DNA from: Hemileia vastatrix
Lineage: Eukaryota; Basidiomycota; Pucciniomycetes; Pucciniales; Zaghouaniaceae
Length of the DNA stretch: 64,000 bases
Reading direction: 5' to 3'
Assembly: GCA_030280995.1 (NCBI GenBank)
Contig: JASXTE010000209.1
Location: forward strand, 1-64,000
Shown: positions 47,764 to 63,372 of the stretch, in pieces
How the letters are laid out: each line of letters begins with the position of its first letter
Position numbering within the stretch: position 1 is the stretch's first letter
Made by a program: the position numbers and the translations under genes
Notes under the pieces: generated by a model
Told to the model about the DNA's origin: nothing
The model's input: only the letters and a program-made list of their open reading frames with translations
Database searches by the model: none

Positions 47764-50232
47764 ATGGCTCAGCAAGGCGGTTCAAGAGTCTGTTTCGGTC
47801 AGTATTCGTAAAGTTAGATAACTTTCAAGTGTCATCCATCACCAAATCTGACCTCTGTTACTTCTTTCTCTTTCTCTTTTGCAGTGGGTAACATTCCCTA
47901 CGACATGACGGAAGAAGAGCTGATTCAAATCTTCAGTCAGGTCGGCACTGTCGTAGGAATGAGATTAGTCTTTGATAGAGAAACTGGTAAACCAAAAGGT
48001 TATGGTTTCTGCGAGTTTGCAGGTAAGGATTCATGACAACATGGCAGTCCCTTTCTACAATCATCGATCCACTCACTTTCTCTCTCTCTCACTTCTACCT
48101 TCTCTCTCACTACTCACTTCAGATGCCGAAACTGCTGCTTCAGCATACAGAAATCTTCAAGACACAGACGTAAGAGGTAGACCATTGAGAATCGATTATG
48201 CAGAGCTGGATGAAACTTTCCAAGGTAGAACGACTCAAAAAGGTCAGATTGATCCTTCCAGTGCCGGAGGAGGCGGTGGTGGTGGAGGACCAAGTGGTGG
48301 AAGAGGTAGAGGTGGTAGAGGTGGAGGACCAATTGGAAACGGTCCAAATAGAACTGGTGGAATGGATCAAGGTTGGGGAACTAGAAGTCAAAATCCTCTT
48401 CCTCCTCCTTCAATGCAACAACCTCCTGGTCAAGGCTTTCAATCAACTGCTCCTCCACCAGCTGGTCAATTGCCAAACGATCTACCAAAGGGGAAACCTT
48501 TACCAAATGGAGTTTCGAGTGGAGATGCTATTACTCAAACTTTGGCTGCGCTACCTCCTGGTCAATTGTTGGATATCATGAGTCAGATGAAGGTGAGTCT
48601 AATGGAGTCGGCTCAAGTATTGCTTCTGTTTGATTCGTTTTCGGAGAAGGACGACGGCGAGGAAAGGTAGGGTATATGCCTTCTTCTCTCTCTTTCTCCC
48701 TTCCTCTTCCACAATCTCTCTCTATTCCCCCCCTCTCTCGAGTCGAGATTTCGGATTCTTCGAGGTGTGGATTCTCCTTTTTTATTTCGTCCTTCTTTTC
48801 GAAATTCAAAGAACATCTCACGAACCAAAAGAAACGTAGTGATTGTCGGATGATTGTCATGAAAGTCAAGTTGTTGCATCTTCTTTTTGGTCTTCGTGAT
48901 GAGGAGCTCTGAACACCAAGATTGGATAGAATGATTCAAAAGGTTCTTATGCTCTACATGTCAGGAGACAAAGCTTGGAAAGTACTTGGGACAAGTCAAC
49001 GAGTCTTTCGAAGGACTTGGAGATGATCTTTCGTTCTTTTTCGAATCTTTCCGCGTGGTGCGAGGATCCGAATCCTACGAAGTCTCTTCGCTGTAATCTC
49101 CTTTCGAGAAGGAGATACAGTTCAGGCAAGATAGGAAGAGAGAATATCGTCTCCGAGCGTGAATGCTTGGAAGCTGTCGAAGTTAGAGCTTCAAGAGACA
49201 ATTCTATAAAGAGAATGAGTTTCCTTCGATTTGGAAAGAGTCGCCCACTACTCTTTGGAATTCGGATTCTTCAATTACGAGGGAAAGAAACGAAATCAAA
49301 CAGGAAGAGAACGAGGGGATTGGAAGAGTCACTCGAACTTATCGACTATTGATTTGAGAATGTGGACGAGAACGAGAAGATATAGACTTGACTGGAAGCT
49401 TTGACCACTGCTTTGAGCTTGCTTCCCAAATCTGACAATCATCTGAATCTGACTGACGACGTTCTCCTCTGCTGTTCCCCAATTCCTCTTTTCGAATCCA
49501 ATTCCCATCTCTCTCGCTCTCTTTCAGTCATTGGTCTCTACTTCTCCCGAACAAGCTCGAACATTATTGACCTCTCATCCACAACTAGCCTATGCCTTAT
49601 TCCAAGCAATGTTAATGATGAACATAGTAGATCAACCAATTCTTCAAAGGATTCTAGTGGCTTCAGGTGCTTCTGCAGCTCCTGCTTCTGGAGGACCACC
49701 TCATCAATTTGGACCTCCACCATCGAATCCTTATCAAATCAACCTCAATTCAACAACCCGCATGGAAATGGAACTCCACCCCCATCATCAACAACCACCA
49801 CAGAATATGTATCAATCCAATCCACCTCCTCCTGGACCTCAACCTGGAAGTAGACCACCGATTTATGGACAACAACCTTCGATGCCACCTCCTTCTGCTC
49901 CACCACAACAGCCTTCTCAGGCTATGCCAGGTGCTAATCTGGGAGAGGAACAGAGGGTGAGTAGAACTTTCCTTTACGAATATGGTAATTCGAGCAAGTG
50001 TTGGCAGTTCTCTGCTTTCCTCGAGCTCTTGTTCGATTTCGAGACTGACTTCCTTCTCCTCGGCCTTCCTCCTCTTGCTTCTTTTCAATTCTTCTCTTCT
50101 GATTATCACGATACTCTCTACTTCCAGGCTCTTCTGATGCAAGTCCTTCAATTGACCCCCGAGCAGATCAACGCGCTGCCTCCAGACCAGAGGGCCAGTA
50201 TCTTGCAGTTGAAGGCTCAGATGGGTCAATAG
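47764..50232 (+). CDS. CSTF2: Cleavage stimulation factor 64 kDa subunit (CstF-64 / Rna15)
   Basis: Binds the U/GU-rich element downstream of poly(A) sites and helps define mRNA 3' ends. Exons 47764-47797, 47885-48022, 48123-48592, 49528-49956, 50128-50232; 391 residues, in phase throughout. The N-terminal RRM is complete: RNP2 VCFVGNIPY, RNP1 KGYGFCEFA, ending LRIDYAE. A Gly/Arg-rich linker follows ([11 protein letters not shown]). Next is the hinge that binds CstF-77 (LLDIMSQMK / [14 protein letters not shown] ... [17 protein letters not shown]), a Pro/Gln-rich stretch, and the conserved C-terminal three-helix domain ([20 protein letters not shown]). Intron 3 is 935 nt, far longer than any other in this gene. 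Confidence 0.93.
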
Positions 50233-50775
50233 GATTGGAACGAGACGAGCGTGTTCATTGATACTTCTATTGTAAAAACAAAATGATTCAGTTCTCAATC
50301 TTTCTTCTCTCGAAAAGTGTAGACATTCCTCCCATCTCTCGCGTGACGCGTTTGACTCGATTTTTTTTTTGATATTTTTGATTCGAGGTTGGCTGTGAGA
50401 ATGAGACTTGAATCTGTGTTGATGTAGAGAGAAGATAATTTGTACTTAGACGTTTGCGAAAAGCGAGGCGATGTGATGAATCTGAAAGCGAGCTCCAAGC
50501 AGAGAAAGAGATGAGCAAACCCTCTTCGAAGCTTCGTCCTCCAACCACCACTACTGCTTTCGTTCGACATATCAGTGGATCGTAAACCAGTCAAGATTGG
50601 ATCTCAGAACGTTGTCAACGTTGTCGATCAATTCAAGACAGTCAAATTGCACTTTCAAATTCAAGTCATTCCCATCCAGTCTACACGCTTTCTTCCTACC
50701 TTACTCCCCTTCCCTTCCTCATTTCCTAGAACCCCTCATCCATTCACCAACGCTCCACTCCCTGTTGCTGCTATC
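50233..50775. other. Intergenic region, no gene seen
   Basis: About 540 bp between CSTF2 and the ISWI gene. CT-rich near the ISWI start (50690-50760). No RNA gene or frame of note. Confidence 0.4.
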
Positions 50776-55043
<4,268 letters not shown>

Positions 55044-55409
55044 AGGAACTCTTTCTCTTTCTCTACTGCGTTTCATAGAGTACTGTTGATTCTTTTGGAA
55101 ACCCATAATCACAAATCATATTTTCTTTCCCCTTTCGAATGTTCCTGTCATGTTCTTTGTTGTCGTGAATCGTAATAAATTCTGTTTTCTTCTTAAATCG
55201 CTGGTCTTCACTCATCAGACGAAAGTCAAACATAGACCGCAAATCATCTGCGACAGCAAAGAAGTCGTGCGTCGAGAAAAGCTCGCTCTCACAAGCATTA
55301 GAAAGAAGGAACTTGATGAATGATTCTGAAAAGTAGAGTACATTGCGTTCGAAAATTGAGGGCGGCTTCGGAATCCGCTTCTTGTATCTTTCTCCAATTC
55401 TCAACTTGA
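55044..55409. other. Convergent 3' intergenic region
   Basis: About 370 bp between the ISWI and arrestin stops; contains AATAAA-like sequence on the + strand near 55174. No gene. Confidence 0.4.
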
Positions 55410-57602
55410 TTATTCACCTCGATCCACAACATCCCAGTATGAAGGTGGTAGAATCTCCCCTATATTGCCAAAAATCATCTTCTCCCAGACTGCCTTGATT
55501 GGACGAGTAAGCGGAACCTTCTTCGTTCTCTCCGAAGCTCGTCGAAGAAGTGGCCAAAGGTTGACGACTCGAGGATGCAATTGAAGAAGAAGAAAAAGTG
55601 GAAGTAGAAGGACCGAATCTCTTGATCTCAGCAGGAATAGAAGTGGAAGGAATGCTGCCCGGAGGTCGATTGTCTTGGATGTCCTGTGAGAGCATTTCTT
55701 GCTTGCTAGGAACTGGAGGCAGATCGGATCTTCGAGTACTTGGTCCTGCTCTTGATTGATCTGAATGATCTTGGATCGCACGGAGACCGTCCTTTGAGGG
55801 AAGCGGAGGAGCTTCTTCGCTCTCTGCTGGAGGTAAAAGTGGAAGTTGAGCAGAGGTCGATTTTGGAATTTGAGGATGAGAAGATTGAGTTGGGTTTTGA
55901 GCTTGCTGTTGAACAGGTCGAGAATATTGCTGAGACTGTTTGTGAGGCTGTTGATGTCCCTTCGTGGGAGCAGGAGGAAGCCTTGAGTCTGGTGGATAGG
56001 TAGTCGGAACAATCTTTGGAGAATTCTGGACCGTGCTTGGAGCTGGAAAGAGTAGCTTGATAGGCTGAGAAAGAAGAGTCATACCACCTTCGGTTCTGTA
56101 GACAACTACCGAATAATCTAACTTGACCAGATTAGCATTGAAACTGGAACAACAAGCCAGAGGCACGTCTAGAAAGCCTCTCCACTCTCTGTTTCCTCCA
56201 TCCTCTCAAATACGGAGATCGATTCGAATCCATTGAGACCAGCCTTCCTACAGAAATCTCTCTACTACGTTCTGCCTTTGATGGGCTCTTTCCCTCGATC
56301 GTGACGTGTTCGAGAAGCTTGACTATAGGTAATGTAGAAGGTATTGATGTGGACGAGGAGCCTTCGAGACGAAGAGAGAAAGGGATCGGTCCTGTCCGAG
56401 TAGGGAAAATTGAAGGCGTAGGTAAAGAGAATAACCATTGCTCAAAATCTTCCTTGATAGGTTCTTCTACCTTCTTTTTACTGAACAAAGAGCTAAGAAA
56501 TCCTTGAGGTGTTTCCACGATGACTTCCTTCTTTGGCTCTTCCACCAGTTCTTCTAACTCCTTCGAGTTCAAGTAGATGATGCTCTTGGAGAAAGTATCA
56601 AATGATTCCGCTAAAGAAGAGTCTGGAGTAGTAGGATTCTGTACTAGCTGTTGAATTAGAGCTTGTCGTTTGGTTAGAGCTTTGAGTAAGAAGGATTCAG
56701 GAGGCGAAAGGAAAACGAATGGAACTACCATCCTTTCATTGATGCTGAGAATACCTTGTTTCTGTATTGTGACTTTGATCAACCACCTGATTTCCGCCCA
56801 ACTTGATATCCTTCTCTTTTTACTTGCGTCTCCTGCTGGTTCCGAAGCAACTGATTGAGCTACCCCACTCTTTTCTAGTCCGACTTGAAAGGCATTCTTA
56901 ACCGCCATTGCCCCTTTGGAAGTGGTAGAACTCTCAATCTTGACCTCAGTATTCAAATCCGAGATGACGCACGAAGGTGGCAAATAAGAGCCATCATAGT
57001 TTCGAAATGGTAGATCAAAGGAGAACGAAAAGTGATGAGTTCCAGAAAGGACCTCGGATCCATCTCTGATGATCATCTCCTTCTCATAAAGAAGTTCGTC
57101 TCTTTGAGTTACTGAAGACTTGTCGAAAGTCTTGTCTGACAATGACTGAACTTCGTCCTTCTTACTCGAAGGGATTGCCGTGTGAACGTATGCTCTCAGC
57201 TGTCACAGAGAAGTCGGAAGCAGATGAAGAAGTGAAGATCAGTAAAACGTTCAGATAGTCTTCATAAATTGACAAGTGTTCTCACCTTGGCAACACGCCT
57301 GAGATCTTCTCATTCTCTCCAATCGCGTAGATGATTTGCCCTTGAAGTGGACTTCTCCCTCTCTCTTTTGTCGCTCCCATGAATGTTGGCTTTGAACCTT
57401 GAGGCGGTGTGAAGATTCTGAGAAAGAAAGAAGAGAATGCTGTCAGTAACGAAGGAGGTAGAGAGGAGAGAAGGAGGAAGACGAGGAAAGATGGACGAAG
57501 TGATACTCACTCGACAGCAAAACGATCTGTTCCGAATCGATGCCTTGTCTTCAACCGTTCGTTTTGAATGTTGAGGTTCTGCTCGGCATCCTGTAGTATC
57601 AT
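55410..57602 (-). CDS. Arrestin-related trafficking adaptor with PPxY motif
   Basis: Adaptors of this class bind Rsp5/Nedd4-type ubiquitin ligases through PPxY and direct endocytosis of plasma-membrane transporters. Exons (minus): 57602-57511, 57417-57286, and 57194-55410. The arrestin fold is seen in FAVEIFTPPQGSKPTFMG, LQGQIIYAIGENEKISGVLP, GTHHFSFSFDLPF...LPPS, then KRRISSWAEIRWLIKVTI and, after a slip, REWRGFLDVPLACCSSFNAN with LVKLDYSVVVYRTEGG. The C-terminal 190 residues are Pro/Ser/Gln-rich. Two single-base breaks: near 56200 (before the REWRGF block) and an extra base in the A run at 55469-55474. With the second corrected the protein ends GEILPPSYWDVVDRGE, exposing PPSY; in the literal frame this end is lost. 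Confidence 0.78.
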
Positions 57603-58130
57603 TGGAGCGTTGTGAGGACGCCAGAGTGAAGAGTGGAGATGTTGTGTTCGAGAGAAGAGTGGGGAGAAAAGAAGAAAGAGACTATTAGAGACTAGAGAGA
57701 GAGAGACCCCAGAGAGAACTTATTCAGCACTTCAGCTTTCAGATGAAGTGAACTCTCTTTTCCATGTGTTGCATGTTTCGCTCCGAGTCGAAAAGGAGAG
57801 AGCAAAGCGAAGTTCAAGACTGCACACAAGAAGGAAAGTCGAAAGATGTAATTAAGAAGAAGATCACATTCGAAACCGAACAAGACTAAGCTGAGTAGCA
57901 CAGAGGACAAAGCCTCGAGATGGAAGATTGATGTTTGAATTTGGGATGTGATGTGTAAAGAGAAGAAAGAGAAGATGGAACTTCCAGCTCAAAGTGAAGG
58001 AAATGCCGAGGTGCAAAAGACCGAACAAAGCGGAAGGCAAGATGCGAAGAAAAGAGAATCTTCTTCCTTCACTACCCACAACGTCTCTTTCTTTCTAACC
58101 CAATCGAGACCAAACAAAGCTAATCAAAAC
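57603..58130. promoter_or_regulatory. Upstream region of F-box C, with duplicated blocks
   Basis: The right part (about 57895-58130) matches the reverse complement of the region upstream of F-box A (11066-11290). The left part holds the dispersed block at 57780-57910. The first 90 bp are the promoter of the arrestin gene on the other strand. Confidence 0.45.
57780..57910. repeat. Dispersed non-coding block, copy 2
   Basis: The reverse complement aligns with 8090-8215 (shared GTGTGCAGTCTTGAACTTC). Here it lies upstream of F-box C, whereas copy 1 lies beyond the 3' end of F-box A, so the relative order differs: the blocks were either moved or inserted separately. Confidence 0.6.
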
Positions 58131-60006
58131 ATGAACACCAGAAGATCGAAGAGAACCAATCCAGGAGCAGCAGACGAGCCAGCTGCGAAGAGGACTGCAA
58201 CCGAGGAGAATGGAATTGCAAACTCGAACAGAGACATCCAGAGAGCACAGGCTGCTCTAGACAGATTGGATTTCAAAACTGGAGTGGAGATCTGTACACA
58301 GGTGAGTAATTTTGCTAGAAGATGCTATTCAGAAAGTGCTTATTAAGAATCGTCAGGAGTTAGACTGCTGCTTCTGCTTCGTTCTCTCGCTTACTTCCAA
58401 TTCCCACAGCTAGCTTACCCATCATCCTTTTCTCTTTGTTTTCATTTGCTCAGATCCTTGAATCCAACCCTCCTGATTCTATTCAACCGCTCCTACTTAG
58501 GAGTTTCGGCTTGGAGAGGAAGGGTCAAGTCTATGAGGCTGCAAAGGATATTGAGAAAGCATTGGACGGAAAGAAGACTCGTGAAGTAAGTTTGACGATT
58601 GCTAATACGAGTTTCAGACTGTCTACTTTTGAAAATGTCGGCTAATCCTCCCTCGCTTCTCCCTCCAGATTCATCTTAGAGCGACTTTCAATCACCTGGC
58701 TCTTGCTCTTCATCATCTCGAGATCGCCCAAACGATGCCCTATCAACCCCGTGAAGCATCCTCTCATCTCAAGAAATCAGACTTGAGACAGCTCAAAAGA
58801 GAAATCAAGCAATTAAAGGAACGTCAGCTCAAGAGCCCATTCAAGAGGCTCTCCGGAGAGCTCTTGGTCGAGACCATGACCTTCACCGATTCTCCCTCTC
58901 TATTGATGTGCACTTCGGTCTGCAAGTCATGGAATCAATCTATTCTGGGATCTATCGATTTGTTCCGCCACTTCGAGATGGACGGAAAAGTCTCCAACAT
59001 CATGAAAGGAATCAAGATGTTCGGCGAAAAGAGCAACAATTCCATCAGATCAATGGACCTCAAAATCAAAGAGAAAGTGAACAACTCTGAGAAGGTTCAG
59101 CTTCACAACCTGATTCTCCCTTCCTCTGGATCACTTCAATCCCTCTCGTTTGCCCACAGTGGGGAGCTTTGCAAGTTCATCTTTGGAATAGCTGCTCAAT
59201 GTCCTCTTCTCACGGCTCTCTGTTCAATTCTTTACAAAGAGGTCGGCAAGCCTTCTGCGGTCAAGGGTCCTTCTAGAGACACTATATCATTGATGCCTTC
59301 CTGGAAACCAAAACTTCGCCAACTGATCTGGAGCGGTGGAGGAGAAAGTCTGGTTTGCGATGATGCTCTGGTGGCTCGACTTCAAGAAGCAACTGACGTA
59401 AACATTTGCAGTTTTGAAGCCAAATCGAGCTTTGTTGTCAAACTGCTCCGCTCAAATCCAAGCCTAGTACAGTTGGAACTTCCATGGACAGAGGGGGATG
59501 AGGTGCAAGGTATGGAATCAATCTCGTTCAATCTTCCTCATCTCAAAGTACTACGTCTAGAGAATGTTCCTCCGTCGACTCATAACGCAAACTGCAGCTC
59601 TTTCTTCAAGGATTTCAAAGCTCCCAATCTCCAGGAACTCTATTTGGAAAACCTGTATCCCAAGGATCTTTCTTTCCTCAAGCCGGAATCTGCACCAAAG
59701 ATCGTAAATGTAGAATCTTTGCTGCCAGTGGAATCTGTCACGGAAGAGACTGCCACCGCCTTGATCGAGGCGATGAAAGACTGGGACTCTCTCAAAGAGA
59801 TACATCTTCTTTTACCGACTTCAACTCCATCTACATTCTGGAATCATCGATGGAGAGTAGAGCGAAAGGAGGATGGAAGATATAGCCTTTTCGAGCCAAC
59901 TTGCAATCCAGGCCTTGAGGGCCTAGATTGCGAGTCGAGCAAGTCGTCAATCTACTCGTCTCTCTCGTGTGATTCTCTCATCCCCAAGTTTGAGATCTTT
60001 CTTTGA
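58131..60006 (+). pseudogene. F-box/TPR-like protein, paralogue C (truncated by a repeat)
   Basis: Exons 58131-58301, 58454-58585, 58669-60006, all in phase. N terminus MNTRRSKRTN, TPR-like exon, F-box LKSPFKRLSGELLVETM with SVCKSWNQSIL. It is intact where A has a stop and B a frameshift (HNANCSSFFKDFKAPNLQE). Homology to A and B stops dead at TSTPSTFWNH (about 59846). The last 53 codons are translated repeat sequence (see 59848-60100), replacing about 140 residues that A and B encode. It could still make a protein with an F-box and most of the leucine-rich part. A and B also diverge most at the C terminus, so the lost part may be dispensable. Confidence 0.75.
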
Positions 60007-60100
60007 ATCAAATAGATTGGCAAAGAAAAAAGAGCGAGCTCGGGTAAGGTGAAAGCTGCGAGATAAGGGGAAAAAGTGGATCAGGTGGCCTGAGGAGCAT
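59848..60100. repeat. Structured repeat, copy 1 (inside F-box C)
   Basis: Starts GATGGAGAGTAGAGCGAAAG and is repeated at 60561-60800. It carries a strong hairpin at about 59903-59931: GCAATC, then AGGCC, loop TTGAG, GGCCT, GATTGC. A second hairpin follows at about 59998-60028 (TTTCTTTG with CAAAGAAA). The copy forms the tail of the F-box C reading frame, so it arrived by insertion. Confidence 0.6.
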
Positions 60101-60279
60101 CTGCCTCGCAGGCACATTGTCCTTTCCATGGTCAAACCAAAAGACGTCTGTCTCGAGCGACATATCTCAGCCCATTTCGGTTTTGATTGAATAGCCTTGG
60201 TATTCTATTTGATCTGAACATCTTTAGAACAAACGTCAGAGAGGCAGAGAGAGTTTTTGGACGAGGTGAAGGGACAGGG

Positions 60280-60329
60280 CGAAATAATCATGATTATTAC
60301 GCTCACTCCAAATAATGATCATTATTTCG
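60280..60329. repeat. Twin perfect palindromes with shared outer arms
   Basis: Palindrome 1, AATAATCATGATTATT at 60283-60298 (16 bp, perfect). Palindrome 2, AAATAATGATCATTATTT at 60310-60327 (18 bp, perfect). The outer arms CGAAATAAT (60280-60288) and ATTATTTCG (60321-60329) are also complementary, so the 50-bp block can fold as two small hairpins or one large one. It lies between the two copies of the structured repeat. Confidence 0.7.
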
Positions 60330-60560
60330 TGAGACTCGAATCTCAGGAACATCTCTGACAGATCTTTCCTCTCTCATACATTCATTGTTTGCTGATGGTT
60401 TTTTTGGATCACATTCCGTAATTGATAGGATTCACAGGATTCAAGATCGAAGAATACTCTGAGTCAAGACGAAAGAGAAGGGACGAGAAGGATTAGAGAT
60501 GGTACGATTGAATCAAATAGACTGATCTCTAAGTACCCAATATTCAATATTCAATATTCA

Positions 60561-60800
60561 AGATGGAGAGTATAGAGCGAAAGTACATAGGTGGAGCCTT
60601 CTCGAGCCAACTTGCAATCTAGCCCTTGAGGGGCCAGATTGTAGAGGCCGATCTATTCTTCTCTTGCTCCTCGTCTGACTCTCTCATCTCCAAGTTTGAG
60701 ATCTTTTCCTGAATCAAACAGATTGGCAAAGAAAAAAGGTGAGCTTGGGTAGAGTCAGAGCTGCGAGATAGGGGAAAGGACAATTCAGGTGTCCAGAGAC
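60561..60800. repeat. Structured repeat, copy 2
   Basis: Copy of 59848-60100 at 713-bp spacing, preceded by a microsatellite of three CAATATT units (about 60537-60559). The hairpin is kept with changed bases: CAATCT with AGATTG outside, GCCC with GGGC inside, loop TTGAG again. The block CTCATCTCCAAGTTTGAGATC and AGATTGGCAAAGAAAAAA are shared with copy 1. Confidence 0.6.
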
Positions 60801-60820
60801 TCGAAAGCCTACCAATTGTT

Positions 60821-60862
60821 TGACCCTAACCCTTATACGAGCGTAACCCTATAACCCTATTA
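60821..60862. repeat. Interstitial telomere-like tract
   Basis: Contains CCCTAACCCTTATA, then TAACCCTATAACCCTAT: four degenerate CCCTAA-type units within 42 bp, directly after repeat copy 2. Confidence 0.6.
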
Positions 60863-63372
60863 GAGCAGTACTTTCTCAGGAAGACTCTCTCCTTCCTTCG
60901 CTTACATCGAATGTCTCTTAAATCGATTAGATTGTCGATTTGAACTCTATACCTTTGATTGTTATGCGAGAAATAGCCCCATGAAGAGAGAGAGAGGAGA
61001 TGTAGGCTCCCTCATTTGGGAGCCTCAGGCCTCAGGTGTTCGCCTCGGAAGTGTTCTGACTTCTCTTTCCAGCATTTCTGTGCAACGAAGAGGCCAGTCG
61101 ATCTTCTCTCACTTCCAACTTCATCACGATTCAATCTCCAACGATCAATTCGGATAGATCCAAAGAAGATCAAATTCTGCATCCTCTATCAACTTCTATT
61201 GATCGCAGGAAGAGATGGAGCCAACTCCTACCCAAAGATCCATCCAGCTCAATCCTCTATTCAGTCTCAACACTCGCATCCAATACTCAGTTAGCTAGCA
61301 TTCAATTGTCGATACCTTTAATACCATCAGAACTCGAATGAAGCGATTATGTAGACGACCAATCGCTCGAGAGTAGAAGCATTGATAGGTCGTGGGAGTT
61401 GGACGTTGACAGAGATAGTGAGAAGTTCAGGTTGAGCTCATCGAATGACTAGATAAGAGGGCATTGGAATTCTGATTTGTGAGTTACCATGGTGATTCAT
61501 TGAGTTTGATTCAAGATGGAGAAGATGGTTTTGAATTGCCTGGATTGACGATGGTGGTGGTAGTAGTTGGAGAAGGTAAGGAAGGACAAATGTCTCGAGG
61601 ATCTTCAAGTTTTCCTCGAGGTGAATCGCTTTCCCTGAATGTTATCAGAATCGGATCTCAAACAAAGAGAAAATTCGTCGTGAGTTGAAAAAAAAAAAAA
61701 CCTTTTACTGACCTGGTTTTTCTTTTCTCGACTTCTCCTATTTGCTTCTCATTTTAGATCCGGTCTCAGTCTCGATATGGAGTCTTTCAAGACTCAGTTT
61801 GGAACACAATTCAAGCGTAAGATGTGAGATTCCGGAACCATACACAACACGGAAGGTAGAAGATGCTCTGCCTATTGGTGTTCGTCTATCATGACTAGAT
61901 AGAGAGGTGAGAACATTAGACTCATGAGCATCAAGACGATCTGTTTTTACATCTTCTAGTGCAAGTAGTACTCTAGGTCAAATTCGAAATCAATCTCGAC
62001 TCAATATAGCCCTCGACTAGTAACTCTTCTGGACTAGATATGGATTCAAAGCTGCCAGTACTTAGTAACAGAAAGCCTCACTTCCCTAGTTGATATCTCT
62101 TTGGTCTAGCTTACAAACGGAAACAGATTCATCCTCATCTACTGATTCAACTGGGACACCGAAGCGATGTTCTACTTCTCTTCATCAGCATTTCTCTCTG
62201 GTCTTTCCAATTATTCGAAATCCTAGACTCTACTCCATCCTCCTTCATTGCAAGTCCTACCCGGAACTTTCTCAGCTTTATTGTATCTCCAGTATAGGTC
62301 ATTTTCGACAATTTTCAACAATTTAGGAAGATTCTTATTGCGTCTTGAAGCGGAATCTATCAACGGAACTATTCGATTCTTGCTATCCTCTCTCTCTCAA
62401 AAGACTCTTTCTCTCCTCCTCTTGTCCTAGACCCAATCCATCGGAATACTTCTTCAGATCTCGGATCTTTGATTAGGACTCAATCTAGAACCAGTCTGGA
62501 AAAGAGATCTCATCGACGAACGCCTCCATCTTCTCCTCTCTTGGAGATTGAGCTCTGGCTCTGCCTGACGTCGACCTCGTCGCGCACGGCGAGGAATCGA
62601 TGTTTTTTCTCTTAGAAAAAGACTTTTCGAATTGATCTTGATTGAAATTTGAAAATGATTGTCTGGATCGACTGACTTTGTAAGAGGTGACTGAGCACAA
62701 ACCCCGTTGATGAGTACGGTTCTCGATCCAGTGTTGAAAATTGAATCGAGAGATAAAACAGCAAGAATCAAAGTTGATCAACTAACATGACAAATATCGA
62801 TATTGGATTATCTTGGATAGATCTTGTATAGATTTCGACGACAAGATCAAGGACAACGTCACCATCTCGATCAGACTGAGTGGCTCTCCTCTCTTCCTTC
62901 TTACTCTAACCACTCAATCCAAATCTCGTCTTTCTACTTCTTCTACTATCCCATCATTCTACTTCAATCTAGACACACTCACTTCAAGGCCAACAATCAA
63001 CAGCAAGCATCAGCTCTTGATACAATCTCATACCACTTCTACCACCACTACCCCCACCACCACCACTACTACTTCTCATCTCTCTTACCTCTCACTTCTT
63101 GTTTCATCTTAACAATTCAATCCATCCAATCCATTCCATCTCAATTCATACTCAACCTGTCAATTCACTACTCTAGCTAGTCACAGTCACCCAATCTAAG
63201 CAGTCGTCAAGTTTCAAGTTTCAAGTTTCGTCCATTCTGCTCTTCTTCACCTCATCCACCATTCTCACTCTTACTCTACCTCTCATCAACTCTCGCTTCA
63301 ACATCTATAGGGACGGGAGTCAACGGTTTGGCCCAAAAGCTGGATACTGGCAATCCTGACTTTGTCAAAAGG
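60863..63372. other. Intergenic region, no gene seen
   Basis: About 2.5 kb. Frames at 61016-61294, 61479-61688 and 62090-62430 have no recognisable content. A 13-base A run lies at about 61688-61700. The last 500 bp (62880-63320) are CT-rich and resemble a long 5' UTR or intron of the next gene; CTATAG at 63306-63311 is a possible acceptor. Confidence 0.4.

Noticed and set aside
59848..60800. LTR retrotransposon with coding capacity
   Set aside because: Only about 460 bp separate the two repeat copies and no gag, protease, RT or integrase sequence is readable; at most a non-autonomous element.
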